Below are positions 13,280 to 23,400 of a stretch of DNA of 42,313 nucleotides, one piece after another. The notes beneath the pieces were generated by a model, which was given only the letters and a program-made list of their open reading frames with translations, did not search any database and was not told the origin of the DNA. Position numbers and translations under genes: made by a program. Numbering within the stretch: the first letter of the stretch is position 1; each line of letters opens with the position of its first letter. Origin of the DNA: Halopenitus persicus (GTDB lineage Archaea > Halobacteriota > Halobacteria > Halobacteriales > Haloferacaceae); contig NZ_FNPC01000015.1 of assembly GCF_900107205.1 (NCBI RefSeq), positions 1-42,313 of the forward strand, given 5' to 3'.

Positions 13280-14173
13280 ATGAAAACAATAGTCACATCG
13301 AACACCTTGAGTGGGAAAAATCGAAAGTCGATCGATGGGGCACCTGCACCAGATTCGGTCCTACTTATTCCCCGAGAAGAAACCGGATGGATCCAATACA
13401 CCGAAGAGGCGATCGACGTAATACCCAGTCTTGACCGCGGGGAGATTCAAGATGTTCAATGGAATTTCGATGAGACGAACGCCGCATACGACATCGTCCG
13501 TGCATCGCGGCGACCCAGAGAGTATTTGATGTGGATAGCGAGGGAGTGGTGCGACGACGTGACTGAGGCGATCGAAGCGGAGACTTGTACCCGCCTTATG
13601 ACCCCGAATATCGAGGCACTCCCGCCACGAGCCATCGAGTATGCTGTCCAGCAGGACACTCACGTCATCGGTTTTAACGAGGGACTCACAATCCGTGGAG
13701 ACTCCGTATTCGACGTACTCTCGGATGAACAGCGCCGCGCGCTCGGTATCGATGCTGAGGCGGATTCAGATGACACCGACATCAACGCTGAATCCCACGA
13801 GCAGGGCGACACCAGAGAGGAGCGCGACGGCGACGGCACTGGAACTACCGAATCCGAACTGGACACCGAACCCGATACCGAGGATGATCAGCGGCAGGAT
13901 CCGGACAAGGACAGCGTTGACGAACTCTCCGGGGAAGAGCTCCTCGCCGGAATCGATTGGGATGCTGGCCGCCCGCCGATTGGCTGCACCAGCGAAGCAG
14001 GGACTCTGAAACCTGACGACAACTACACTGACGTAAGAGACGCTCTCCGCCGAGTAGCTCGCGGCGAAATGAGTCAGTCAGCTGCAGCTGAAAGACTCGA
14101 TTGCACAAGGAAAACAGTCGCTAATGCTCTGCAGCGCCCGCACTTGTACGGGGTCGATCCCGAGCAAGTGTGA
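13280..14173 (+). CDS. Protein with resolvase-type C-terminal HTH, 297 aa
   Basis: The C-terminal 65 residues (GRPPIGCTSEAGTLKPDDNY, ...ALRRVARGEMSQSAAAERL, CTRKTVANALQRPHLYGV) resemble the linker plus helix-turn-helix at the end of haloarchaeal serine recombinases. The N-terminal part has no recombinase catalytic domain: it is a separate alpha/beta domain (SVLLIPREETGWIQYTEEAI, REYLMWIAREWCDDVTEAIE, AIEYAVQQDTHVIGFNEGLT). An acidic linker of about 60 residues joins them. Start at 13280 (MKTIVTSN) or 9 codons upstream at 13253. Likely an island DNA-binding regulator or partner of a recombinase. Confidence 0.55.
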   Translation: MKTIVTSNTLSGKNRKSIDGAPAPDSVLLIPREETGWIQYTEEAIDVIPSLDRGEIQDVQWNFDETNAAYDIVRASRRPREYLMWIAREWCDDVTEAIEAETCTRLMTPNIEALPPRAIEYAVQQDTHVIGFNEGLTIRGDSVFDVLSDEQRRALGIDAEADSDDTDINAESHEQGDTREERDGDGTGTTESELDTEPDTEDDQRQDPDKDSVDELSGEELLAGIDWDAGRPPIGCTSEAGTLKPDDNYTDVRDALRRVARGEMSQSAAAERLDCTRKTVANALQRPHLYGVDPEQV

Positions 14174-14403
14174 TCGGGGCAAATAGACTTGTCCACACCG
14201 AGTATAAACCCATCACCACCGAACCCTGCTAATCAAGGATTGGACTCTCCAACCCACACGTCGCCGCCGTCGCTTTCAACGAGCGACCGCACAGATACAA
14301 CTCGATCCCTGTTTCCTCACTGTCGAGGCGCTTCTCGCTTTTCGGGATAATCGCCTCTTACCGTGTGTCAGGTACTCCCGGGCCATATTCGGAATGTCTA
14401 TCT
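14174..14403 (-). pseudogene. Possible transposase-like remnant
   Basis: On the minus strand a frame reads AIIPKSEKRLDSEETGIELY then LCGRSLKATAATCGLESPIL before a stop near 14230. Its L-C-G-R-S-L-K-x-T-A-A-x-C-G-L pattern resembles the first HTH of an insertion-sequence transposase or regulator. There is no full-length gene, and upstream sequence shifts frame. Weak evidence; otherwise the region is empty. Confidence 0.25.
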
Positions 14404-16170
14404 CTAAGCCATCTGACCTTTACTCGTGTTACGTCGATCCGAAGATGGGAGTTGAAACGTTAAGATAGTTCCTTGTGGTTCGTTGTCAGCGATCGTAAGT
14501 TCACCACCGAGTGTCGTTGCTACCCATTCCATCAACCATAATCCAACCCCGAGACTGTGATTCAGAGGTGTCTCCTCTCCCGACTCAATTACATCGCGTT
14601 CATCTTTGGAGATCCCCGGTCCGTTGTCGGCAACAGTAATCTGCACTTGGTCATTAGCCGGATCTCGACAGACTGTGATCTCAACTTTGGGAGATGACTG
14701 TTCGGTATGTTCGATCGCGTTTTCGACTGCCTCATCAAGTGCCAGTTCAAAGAGGTCTGCATCGGGAATCTGAATACTCGACTCACCATCTATTGTTACT
14801 GAGATTCCCGAGTCGGGATACTTGGTTTGATACGTCTCTATAAGAGTCTCTATATCAAGTTGATCCCATGTCTGCTGTTCCTCTGTTGGATCCCAGATCG
14901 CGCGAATGTCTGTAGTTCGCTCAGCGATCTTTTGCATCGCTGCAGCTTGCTCTCGAATTGCAGAGACAGACGCTTGCCGGGCATCAGGATCTAGGTCTTC
15001 ATCTTCTAACAGTTCTGCGTGACCGTCGATCACATTAAGGGAGTTTCGCAAGTTGTGCCGTAAGACCCGGTCGAGCACGTCTAACGTTTGCTCTGTGAGC
15101 ACCTTGTCGGTGATGTCCTGCTCAATACCCACGAAATGGGTAATATCTCCTTGTTCATCCGAAACCGGAATGATCTTCTGTTTAACCTCGAATAGTTCGC
15201 CGTGTTTGGTTTGATTCGTCAGTTGTGCGTCCCAAACTTCACCGGCCGTGATTTGGTCCCATAGCTCTGCGTAGAACGCCTCATCTTGTTGGCCGGATTT
15301 GAGAATTCGTGGATTGAGTCCAGTTGCCTCTGCAGCAGAATAACCAGTCAACCGTTCGAAGGCAGGATTAACATATTCGATTGTCCCTTCTGGATCAGTG
15401 ATCAGTATCGCTTTGTCAGATCCTTCAGCTTGTTCTTTGAAGAGTGTGAGATCTTGTTCGTACCGTTTTTCAGCGGAGATGTCCTGTTGGTAGCCTAAAT
15501 AATGGGTAACGGTTCCTGATTCAGACCTCATCGGAACGATCGTGACGCGGTTCCAGAACATCGAGCCGTTCTTTCGATAATTCCGCAGTTCGACTGTAAC
15601 TGGCTCTTCGGCGTCGATTGCTGCCCGCATCTCAGCCACTGGCTCCTCACGTGTAGCATCTCCCTGTAGAAATCGACAGTTCTGGCCGAGAATCTCGTCC
15701 CGAGAATAACCAGTGAGATCGCAGAATCCGTCGTTTACATAGATGATTGGATTGTCGGGTTGGGATGGGTCTGTGATCGTTATGCCGATTGGGGCCTCGT
15801 CCATTGCGTGATCACGGAGCAGACGACCAGCTGGCGAATCTGCGCTATCGATTGGGAATACAGATGTCTGAACCTGCTGGGTCCCGTCCCATTTGACTAG
15901 GGAACTTACTGCGATAACGCTCTGGTGTCGGTCGGTAAATGTCTGGAATTCAATAGCAAGCCCAAACGCGGGTGTGTCGTTACTTTCGACTCGTGTTACT
16001 TGCTTATGGAGCGAAGAATGATAATCCGGTGTCACGAGATCCGTCAGTGACATCCCGATGAGCTGTTCTTGTGACTCCGCACCGATGAGCGTACAGAATG
16101 CGGGATTTGCATAGACGATCTCCATACCCGAGTGAATGAAAAACACTTCAGAGGGAGAATCAGATGTCAT
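14404..16170 (-). CDS. PAS-LOV-PAS sensor histidine kinase, 588 aa
   Basis: Soluble sensor kinase. PAS1 (about 5-110) lacks LOV motifs. The second sensor domain (about 122-236) has the full flavin-binding LOV signature: N146 (YVND), GQNCRFLQG with the photoactive Cys165, N197 and N207 in NYRKNGSMFWN, and Q228 in GYQQD. A third PAS (about 245-356) follows. HisKA has the H-box RVLRHNLRNSLN (His372), and the ATPase domain has an N-box (EAVENAIEH), DNGPGIS and GVGLWLMEW. Autophosphorylation in response to blue light is inferred from family knowledge; the partner is unknown. It is the last gene of the minus-strand sensory run, 106 nt after the receiver-PAS kinase. Confidence 0.9.
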   Translation of the reverse strand: MTSDSPSEVFFIHSGMEIVYANPAFCTLIGAESQEQLIGMSLTDLVTPDYHSSLHKQVTRVESNDTPAFGLAIEFQTFTDRHQSVIAVSSLVKWDGTQQVQTSVFPIDSADSPAGRLLRDHAMDEAPIGITITDPSQPDNPIIYVNDGFCDLTGYSRDEILGQNCRFLQGDATREEPVAEMRAAIDAEEPVTVELRNYRKNGSMFWNRVTIVPMRSESGTVTHYLGYQQDISAEKRYEQDLTLFKEQAEGSDKAILITDPEGTIEYVNPAFERLTGYSAAEATGLNPRILKSGQQDEAFYAELWDQITAGEVWDAQLTNQTKHGELFEVKQKIIPVSDEQGDITHFVGIEQDITDKVLTEQTLDVLDRVLRHNLRNSLNVIDGHAELLEDEDLDPDARQASVSAIREQAAAMQKIAERTTDIRAIWDPTEEQQTWDQLDIETLIETYQTKYPDSGISVTIDGESSIQIPDADLFELALDEAVENAIEHTEQSSPKVEITVCRDPANDQVQITVADNGPGISKDERDVIESGEETPLNHSLGVGLWLMEWVATTLGGELTIADNEPQGTILTFQLPSSDRRNTSKGQMA

Positions 16171-16276
16171 ATGTGGTGTAATTAATCAGTTGATATAGTC
16201 TCCTCGGTAGAGTATGCCTGTACAGGAGCAGTAGTACTCTGGATAAAGGTGAGGTATGGTTCGTCAGTCACATAGC

Positions 16277-17878
16277 TCATCCTTCCAGCTCGTTATTCCA
16301 GTCTTCAGCAGGAATACTGAACTGGAATCGTGCGCCACCGTCTTCACTTTCCATAAGTTCAATGCCCCAGTCGTGTGCTGCTGCGATTTCACGGACAATC
16401 GCCAATCCGAATCCGGTTCCATCTTCTGTCGAGGTGTATCCAGGCTCAAAGACAGTATCTCTCTCGTCTGCTTGGATTCCAGGCCCGTCATCGGCAACGT
16501 AGAATCCCGTATACATATCTAACAGTTCGACTCGAACGGTCGTGTTCGGACCGGCGTGTTCAACGGCGTTACCGAAGAGGTTTTCGAGCAATTCACAGAT
16601 TCGTGACGCATCGCCTGAGACGGTTGTTCCGTCCGAAATAGTACACTCAAGTGTCGCGTTCTCTGTGGGAACCGCGTCCCAGGCATCCTGAACTGTCTCC
16701 CGGAGATACACTGGTTCAGGCTGCTGAACTGTCAAGCCGTGTTTTGCAAGCGAGAGTGCCTCGTCAGTAAGCATCTCCATTCGGGTCAGTGCTTGTCTAA
16801 TTTGGTCGAACTGTTCGTCATCGTTCGTTTGCTCCGCGAGATCAAGCCGTCCTTGGGCGACATTGAGTGGATTTTTCAAATCGTGTGAGAGCGTCCGGGA
16901 GAATTCTTCAAGCCGTTCATTCTGCCGCTGCAATTCCCGGGTTCGGCGTCGTAACTCTGTGATCTCATTGTTTATAGCGACGAAGTAGATGATCTCACCT
17001 CGCTTGTTGGTGATTGGCGCGATGGTTTGATCAACGACGTACTGTTCCCCGTTTTTCCGCTCGTTCACGATCTCATTCTCCCACACATCACCGGCGAGGA
17101 TCGTTTTCCAGAGGTCGGCATAGAACGCTTCGTCATGGACACCTGATTTGAGAAGGGACGGGTCTTGCCCGATAGCTTCGTCAGCTGTGTATCCAGTGAT
17201 CTCTTCGAATGTCGGGTTCACATACAGAATTGTGCTATCGGTATCGGTGATGTATATCGAGTGGCCTGCATAATCGACAGCCTGATAGAACGTCTGTAAC
17301 GCGAGCGAAAGGCGTTGAAGTTGGACCGCTGTTTGGATCCTAGTTGCGAGTACGTGGAACTGCTCAGTATCCGTATCTTTCTGCAGGTAATCATCGGCTC
17401 CGCGGCGAAAGGCTTCACTGGCGACTCTCTCACTTCCTTGGCCAGCGAACATAACAACCGGAAGGGCCGGATATTTCTCTCGGATTTCGTCAATGAGGGT
17501 GAGCCCATTCATCTCCGGCATTTGATAATCGGTGACGATACAATCGAGTTTTCCAGATCCCGCTGGCGATTGCTGCTGTGTCTCCGGCTCTTGAGCGTGA
17601 GATATGGCGTGTGTTTTGTGCGAGCTGAGTTTCTCAAAGATAGCAGCAGTTGAGGAATTCTTCGAATTCGGCGTAGTCGTAGTGAGATACTCCAGCGTGT
17701 CCTCACCTGTTGTTTTGATCGTCATTGTCATTCCGTATTGCTCTCCGAGGAATGATGCCAGACGCGTGGCGAACTCCGAATCATCATCGACGAGGAGAAC
17801 AGAAACGTCCTCGGGAGCAAGTTCTGTCTCCGGAACGATGTCTGTGAAGCGTTCGAATATCCAAGACCCGCTAGGCAT
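16277..17878 (-). CDS. Receiver-PAS-histidine kinase, 533 aa
   Basis: Hybrid regulator with the order receiver, PAS, HisKA, ATPase. The receiver (about 25-185) has the acidic pair in LLVDDDSEF, the phospho-acceptor Asp117 in VTDYQMPEMNGL and Lys167 in DDYLQKD. An insert of about 45 residues, rich in Ser, Thr, Gln and Glu (about 66-110), separates helix 2 from strand 3, which is unusual. PAS spans about 195-310 (IGQDPSLLKSG). H-box SRTLSHDLKNPLN (His332), N-box ENLFGNAVEHAG, DDGPGIQ and GTGFGLAIV follow. The start ATG overlaps the stop of the HalX regulator by one base, so they are co-translated and probably partners. Confidence 0.9.
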   Translation of the reverse strand: MPSGSWIFERFTDIVPETELAPEDVSVLLVDDDSEFATRLASFLGEQYGMTMTIKTTGEDTLEYLTTTTPNSKNSSTAAIFEKLSSHKTHAISHAQEPETQQQSPAGSGKLDCIVTDYQMPEMNGLTLIDEIREKYPALPVVMFAGQGSERVASEAFRRGADDYLQKDTDTEQFHVLATRIQTAVQLQRLSLALQTFYQAVDYAGHSIYITDTDSTILYVNPTFEEITGYTADEAIGQDPSLLKSGVHDEAFYADLWKTILAGDVWENEIVNERKNGEQYVVDQTIAPITNKRGEIIYFVAINNEITELRRRTRELQRQNERLEEFSRTLSHDLKNPLNVAQGRLDLAEQTNDDEQFDQIRQALTRMEMLTDEALSLAKHGLTVQQPEPVYLRETVQDAWDAVPTENATLECTISDGTTVSGDASRICELLENLFGNAVEHAGPNTTVRVELLDMYTGFYVADDGPGIQADERDTVFEPGYTSTEDGTGFGLAIVREIAAAHDWGIELMESEDGGARFQFSIPAEDWNNELEG

Positions 17879-18519
17879 TACTGATCTTCACTCCTGTTGT
17901 CAATGTCGGACGGACGGTCGTAAGACTCTGAATCGAAAGTACGGAACACTGCTTCGAACTCCATATCATCGAATTCCGTGGCAGTTTCTTCAAGTTGGTT
18001 CTGAACGACTGTGATGCGATCTAGTAGCTCGTCATATTCGTCGCTGGCTCGGAGTTCCGCGTCGGCTTTTTCGGATTTAAGCACAGCTCTTTTCGACGTT
18101 AACTGATAAAATTCCTGCACTATCTGATCATAGTCCGTCCGGGTAAGCATCCGTTCCACGGTATGGTGCAGATCATCCCCGTCGACGGGTTTTGTCAGAT
18201 AATCGTCGAACCCCATCTCGATAACATCGAAATCAGGAGTAACCGCTGAAACCATCACTACCCGACAATCCAGTCCTTGTTCTTGCATCGTTTCGAGTAC
18301 TTCATCACCATCAATGCTCGGCATACGGCGGTCGAGTAACACGACATCGACCGAATCATCAAGCTTCGTTAGCGCCTCTTCGCCGTCATACGCCGTTTCG
18401 ACATCGTACGTCTCTGTCAGCCACGTTGCATATAGATCAGCAAGCTGTCGTTCGTCTTCAACGATCAGTACTGATGCGGATTCGCCGTTCGTCTCCGATG
18501 GAATGTCTGTGTTACTCAT
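17878..18519 (-). CDS. HalX-type response regulator, 213 aa
   Basis: Receiver domain (SVLIVEDERQLADLYATWL, phospho-Asp in VVLLDRRMPSIDG, Lys in DDYLTKPVDG) followed by a HalX domain (LTRTDYDQIVQEFYQLTSKR, then a coiled-coil-like segment). HalX is a haloarchaeal output domain without a classical DNA-binding motif. I choose the ATG at 18519 (MSNTDIPSET), 4 nt after the stop of the HAMP kinase; the longer frame from 18546 would overlap that gene by 23 nt. The stop overlaps the ATG of the next kinase. The cluster context suggests phosphorylation by one of the adjacent kinases. Confidence 0.85.
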   Translation of the reverse strand: MSNTDIPSETNGESASVLIVEDERQLADLYATWLTETYDVETAYDGEEALTKLDDSVDVVLLDRRMPSIDGDEVLETMQEQGLDCRVVMVSAVTPDFDVIEMGFDDYLTKPVDGDDLHHTVERMLTRTDYDQIVQEFYQLTSKRAVLKSEKADAELRASDEYDELLDRITVVQNQLEETATEFDDMEFEAVFRTFDSESYDRPSDIDNRSEDQ

Positions 18520-18523
18520 TGGT

Positions 18524-19987
18524 TTACGTGTTCGTCTTGTTGTCACGTTGTGGGTCCGGTGCGGTGTGTTCTTCAGCAGATAACGGTCGTGAGAAGGATG
18601 AGACTGATTCAGGCGGTAGTTTGAGATTCATACGAGTTCCGCGTGGTGACCGTTGTGAAATCGTGATCTCTCCACCGGCGAGCGTCACAACCCAGTGAAC
18701 AAACCAGAGTCCGAGCCCGCTCCCGTGCAATAGTGGTGTTTCTTCTCCTTGCTCAATTACTGCTTGTTCATCCTCAGGAATTCCAGGACCATTGTCAGCC
18801 ACCGTAATGTGAATTAGTGGTTGTGATGTTTCTTCCTCTTCTTGGGTGACTCTAATAGTTACTTCAGGCGTATCTTGATCGTTATGTTCGATCGCATTTT
18901 CAACGAGTTCTTCCAGGACAGATTCGATAGTGACAGGAGCATTAACCTCAAACTCGGGAAGATCAGCCGTGATTACTGCCTTCGGGTATTTCTCTTCCAT
19001 CTTAGCACAGACACGTTCAACAGCAGCAGACACTACCTGCGGCTCCCGATATACCTCTTCTTGAAGCTCTCGCACCGTTCGCTCCGCTTTTATGCTAATA
19101 CTCTCCATTTCCTCAATGTGATCCCGGATTATCTGCACATATTCTGATCGTTCGGCAGCCTCAGCTTGCGACAGCTGTTTCACATACCCATCGATGAGAT
19201 TGAGTTGCGTACGGAGATTGTGGCGAAGAACCCGACTCAACACCTGTGCTTGTTGGTCACGGACGCGTTCCCCAGTTCGATCAGCCATAACCCCGACGAA
19301 TCCTGTAATCTCATCATTCTTACTGGTAATGGGTGCAATTGTTTGATCAGCGAAGAAGAGTTCTCCAGTCGCCCGTCTATTCACAAATTCGTCTTCTTCC
19401 CAGACTTCACCGGATAAGATCGTATCCCAAAGTTCTTCGTAATATGTCGTAGGATGATGTCCCGATTGTAATATCCGAGGATTTGCACCGAGAGCCTCGT
19501 CTTCACTGTACTTCGTTATCTCCTCAAATGCGGGATTAACGTATTCAATTGTACCATCCGAATCGGTGAGGTATACGGCGTGTCCAGCCTGCTCAACCGC
19601 CTGCTGAAACTTTTTTGTCTCTTTGACCGTCGAAACTACTTGGTCTTTCATTTCTGCGAGATTATATGAGAGTCTTCCAATCTCATCATTCCGGTCAAGA
19701 ACAGTAATAGATGTATCAATATCTCCCCGAGTGATGGATTGAACCTCAGCTTGCATTTGCTCAAGCGGACGAACAACGTGTCTGTCGATAGCGACAAACA
19801 ATAGTATAATAATGAGCAATCCGCCCCCAAAAACCCCAATCAGGAAAGCTTGTAGCAGGATTCCGTGATGAGTCGGAGTTTGAAGAAACCACCATATCGC
19901 ACTCAGACTTCCTATAAAGAGAAGCAGAATAAGTCCAAGATGGGTCCCTGCTTTCCAACGAATATTGAAATCTTGGTACATATCCAC
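18524..19987 (-). CDS. HAMP-PAS membrane histidine kinase, 487 aa
   Basis: Two transmembrane helices (about 16-34 and 47-67) leave only about 12 residues between them, so there is no extracellular sensor domain and sensing is probably cytoplasmic or membrane-based. HAMP is about 68-120 (RPLEQMQAEVQSITRGDIDT) and PAS about 128-240 (PRILQSGHH). H-box RVLRHNLRTQLN (His256), N-box (EELVENAIEH), DNGPGIP and GSGLGLWFVHW complete the kinase. The start follows the HalOD1 gene by 21 nt, and the stop lies 4 nt before the HalX gene. Confidence 0.9.
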   Translation of the reverse strand: MDMYQDFNIRWKAGTHLGLILLLFIGSLSAIWWFLQTPTHHGILLQAFLIGVFGGGLLIIILLFVAIDRHVVRPLEQMQAEVQSITRGDIDTSITVLDRNDEIGRLSYNLAEMKDQVVSTVKETKKFQQAVEQAGHAVYLTDSDGTIEYVNPAFEEITKYSEDEALGANPRILQSGHHPTTYYEELWDTILSGEVWEEDEFVNRRATGELFFADQTIAPITSKNDEITGFVGVMADRTGERVRDQQAQVLSRVLRHNLRTQLNLIDGYVKQLSQAEAAERSEYVQIIRDHIEEMESISIKAERTVRELQEEVYREPQVVSAAVERVCAKMEEKYPKAVITADLPEFEVNAPVTIESVLEELVENAIEHNDQDTPEVTIRVTQEEEETSQPLIHITVADNGPGIPEDEQAVIEQGEETPLLHGSGLGLWFVHWVVTLAGGEITISQRSPRGTRMNLKLPPESVSSFSRPLSAEEHTAPDPQRDNKTNT

Positions 19988-20008
19988 AATTTCCAGATAG
20001 CGGTGTTG

Positions 20009-20353
20009 TTACGGCTTTATCGTCATCTTAGTTGACGATTTGATAGTGACTTGGTATCCTTCATATGTGAACGAGACTGTCGGTGATTGACTGTTCACAG
20101 AGTAGTCACGGTTGAACAGCCCTTCAAGATGATCTGGATCAGTGTGATTTGCCAGCAGGTCGAGAGTGTGTGGATCGGTCTCTTTGAGCTTAGAGCTCGC
20201 CCGTATGATTGTTACGGCAAGCGTAGAATCCGGGTTATTTGTCACGTGGTAGGTTTCGCTATCTGTGTCACATATGATTGTCAAACCACGCTGGGGTAGG
20301 GACTGGTCTGGTCTTTTGGAGTGGTGATCGTCACCCTCGTTGTGCGGGGCCAT
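20009..20353 (-). CDS. HalOD1-domain protein, 114 aa
   Basis: Residues about 35-110 match the haloarchaeal HalOD1 output domain pattern: STLAVTIIRASSKLKETDPH, TLDLLANHTDPDHLEGLFN, then SPTVSFTYEGYQVTIKSS. The fold usually ends signalling proteins or stands alone. A Glu/Asp- and His-rich 25-residue tail precedes it. First gene of the minus-strand sensory run; divergent from the Bat-like regulator with 83 bases between. Confidence 0.75.
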   Translation of the reverse strand: MAPHNEGDDHHSKRPDQSLPQRGLTIICDTDSETYHVTNNPDSTLAVTIIRASSKLKETDPHTLDLLANHTDPDHLEGLFNRDYSVNSQSPTVSFTYEGYQVTIKSSTKMTIKP

Positions 20354-20436
20354 TATCGTTTACTACATGTCCACGGACAGTAGGGTCAAAAAATACCGCG
20401 TTATTTTAATAACGTTTAGTGTTCAAGTGAGGTAAT
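20354..20436. promoter_or_regulatory. Divergent promoter with two palindromes
   Basis: TGTCC-AC-GGACA (20368-20379), extended by CTAC/GTAG with one bulge, is a candidate operator. CGTTAT-TTTA-ATAACG (20399-20414) is a perfect 6-bp inverted repeat centred on the TATA-like TTTTAA, 23 nt ahead of the start at 20437. Both lie between the HalOD1 gene and the Bat-like regulator and could coordinate the two transcription units. Confidence 0.55.
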
Positions 20437-23400
20437 ATGAATTACTATGGCAAGTCGGAAAGGGTAGGTGACGCACAGGGTGGCGATAGCGATGATGCAG
20501 GACGTGTCATTCTGCTCGTAGATCCATCATCCGTTGCTGATCAGCACGCTGCAAAGCTCGAACGAGAATTCGGCCAGGTCGTTACAGAGGGAACCGTCCA
20601 AGATGCTCTTACTCAGTTGTCTACGACGTACATTGATTGTGTCGTTAGCACGTATGAGTTGCCCGACGAGGATGGGCTTGAACTATTGAAACAGGTCCGA
20701 ACAGAATATCCGACGATACCGGTCATTCTATGGCCAGATTCAGGTGACGAACACATCGCAAGCGAAGCGATTGCTGCTAACGTTACCGGATACGTTCCTC
20801 GATGTCGGAATAGCCCGACCGATTACGATCCCATAGTGAACCGCATTCACGATGCAATATCGACTCGTCCGGATTCCTTAGAGTGTGACAGGATCGATAC
20901 AGCAATCCCGCTCTTATCTGCAGTCTGTTGTGATCTAATGCAAGCCCAGACAAGAGCGGATGGCTTCCAACTCACAGTGCAACGCGTCTGTGAGTACACT
21001 GATTGGGATTACGGCGAAGTGTGGCGGCCAGATAAAGGTCAAGAAGCGCTCACCTTGGAAGCATCGTATCCAGTTGATGAACAGTTCACGTCATTCGCTA
21101 CGATGTCGGATTCAATAACGTTTCAGCCGGATGAAGGTCTTCCGGGCCGTGTCTGGGCAACAAAGTCCGAAGAATGGATTTCTGACGTATCGACTGTCCC
21201 GGTTCAGAAATATATCCGCACTGCAGCGGTTGAGGAAACCCATCTCAAAACGGCGTTCGGTGTGCCAGTACGCAGTGACGGGTCCGTAGACGCCGTAATC
21301 GTATTCTATTCTGTGAATGACTTACCAGATGAAAGCCCATTGCGAACTATGGTGAATGCCGTCCAACGTGTCCTGAACAAATGTTCGAGTGAACACCCTG
21401 TACTTGAGAGGAATGAATCAGGGTCTCTGTTGCCCTTCAGCTTCCAAGAGAATGAGGAAACCAAGCAATTACAGGGGGTTCCTCTCCGCATTCTTGCTGA
21501 TCACGTCAACGTAACGGTGTGGATGGCAACACCTGATTTCGAAGAAATCATATTTACGGACCCAAATTTCGAACGAATTACGGGTATCTCTCCCGACGAA
21601 TTTCAGGAGAATCCGCGTTCACTCCTTGATATTGTCCACCCAGACGATCGGGACGACGTACAGTATGTCTGGGAGAATCGGACAGACGAGTACACGCTTG
21701 AATTCCGTATTCAGACCGCAGAGGGGGAGATCAGATGGCTCAAAGAGCGAGGCACCCCCGTTAAACTGGACGACGAGCTACAGTATTTTGTTGGAACGGC
21801 TAAAGACATTACAGAACGCAAACAGCAGGAACAAGAACTGAGGCAGCAACGGGAACTGCTCCGCCATACTGAAGAGCTCGCTCGAACGGGTGGCTGGATC
21901 GCAGATCTAGACACAGGAAAGCAGCGATGGACGAAGGGGGCGAAAGCAATTCACGAGGTTCCCAGCGACTTCGAACCAACAATTGATGCCGGAATCGAGT
22001 TCTTCCATTCTGATGATCAAGAGACCATTGAACGTGTTCTCAACCGCTGTGCTGAAACGGGAGAACCGTACGATGTGGAACTCAGGATCATCACTGCGGA
22101 AGATCGAGAGCGGTGGGTACGAGCGACAGGAAAACCAGTTAGGGAAGACGGTGAAATCACGAAGGTATGTGGTGCAATCCAGGACATTACCGACCGGAAG
22201 AATCGTGAACTGGAGCTCAATCGTGAACGGGAACATCTTCAACAGACCGAACGTTTGGCAAAATCTGGCGGATGGATATACAATTGTGAAACCGAGTCGC
22301 TCCAGAGAACAGACGGCACACGTCGCCTATTCGGACTTCCAGCTGATCACGAGTGGTCCCTTGAAGAGTCGTTCGAATACTACCATCCTGATGACCGCGA
22401 TACACGTATTCACGCGTTTGAGCGGTGTCGACGAACAGGTGAGCCGTACGAGATCGAAGTACGGATCGTTACTTCACAAGGCGACCAACGGTGGATCCAC
22501 GAACACGGTGAACAAATAACGGAAAATGGCGTCAAGAAAGTCCAAGGCGCAGTCCGCGATATAACCACCAGGAAACGATATGAAAACGCACTAAACGAAG
22601 TGAATACAGCTGCTCGTGACCTACTTACTGATGAAACAGATACTGAAATCGCACATACCGTCGTCAATACTGCCACTAACATCCTTGATGGTACTGGAGT
22701 AGCAGTGTATCTGTATGATGAACAGAGTGAGGAACTTGCTCCAATAGCCGCTTCCGAGGAAATCAAGCAACTCCTTGATAAACTCCCTCGATTTGCTCCC
22801 GGCGACAGCATTGTATGGGATGTCTTCGCCAGCCAGCAGCCCGCCCACTATGATGATGTACGAACTGCTGATGATGTCTATCGTGCTGACACGCCGATCC
22901 GTAGTGAATATATTCAACCACTCGGTGAATACGGGATTCTAATTGTTGGGGATACCGAGATTGGTGCGTTCAGTGACCTCACAAGTGACATCGTCACCAT
23001 CCTTGCGTCTACTGCAGAAGCAGCGTTGACTCGTGCGGAACGAACCCAGGCTCTACACAAACGAGAACGGAAATCCCAACGACAAGCACGACAACTCGAA
23101 CAAGTCGAGCAATTAAACGAGCATATCAGGTCGATTATCAAAGCTGTTGTGCAGGCAGAGACACATAAGACGATCAAACAAATTATCTGTGACTCGCTTG
23201 CTACCCACGAGAGCTTCAAAGGTGTCTGGATCGGTGAGCCAGACCTAGCTATGGATGAGGTGGTTATGACCACAACAAGTGGTCCGATCGAACAGTATTT
23301 AGAATCGGTATCACTTGAATTAGAAGCGGAGAATACGCTTCCTGCAGTGCAAGCGATTCGTGATCGGACATCAATTGTTGAAGGGAATATCGCTGAACAA

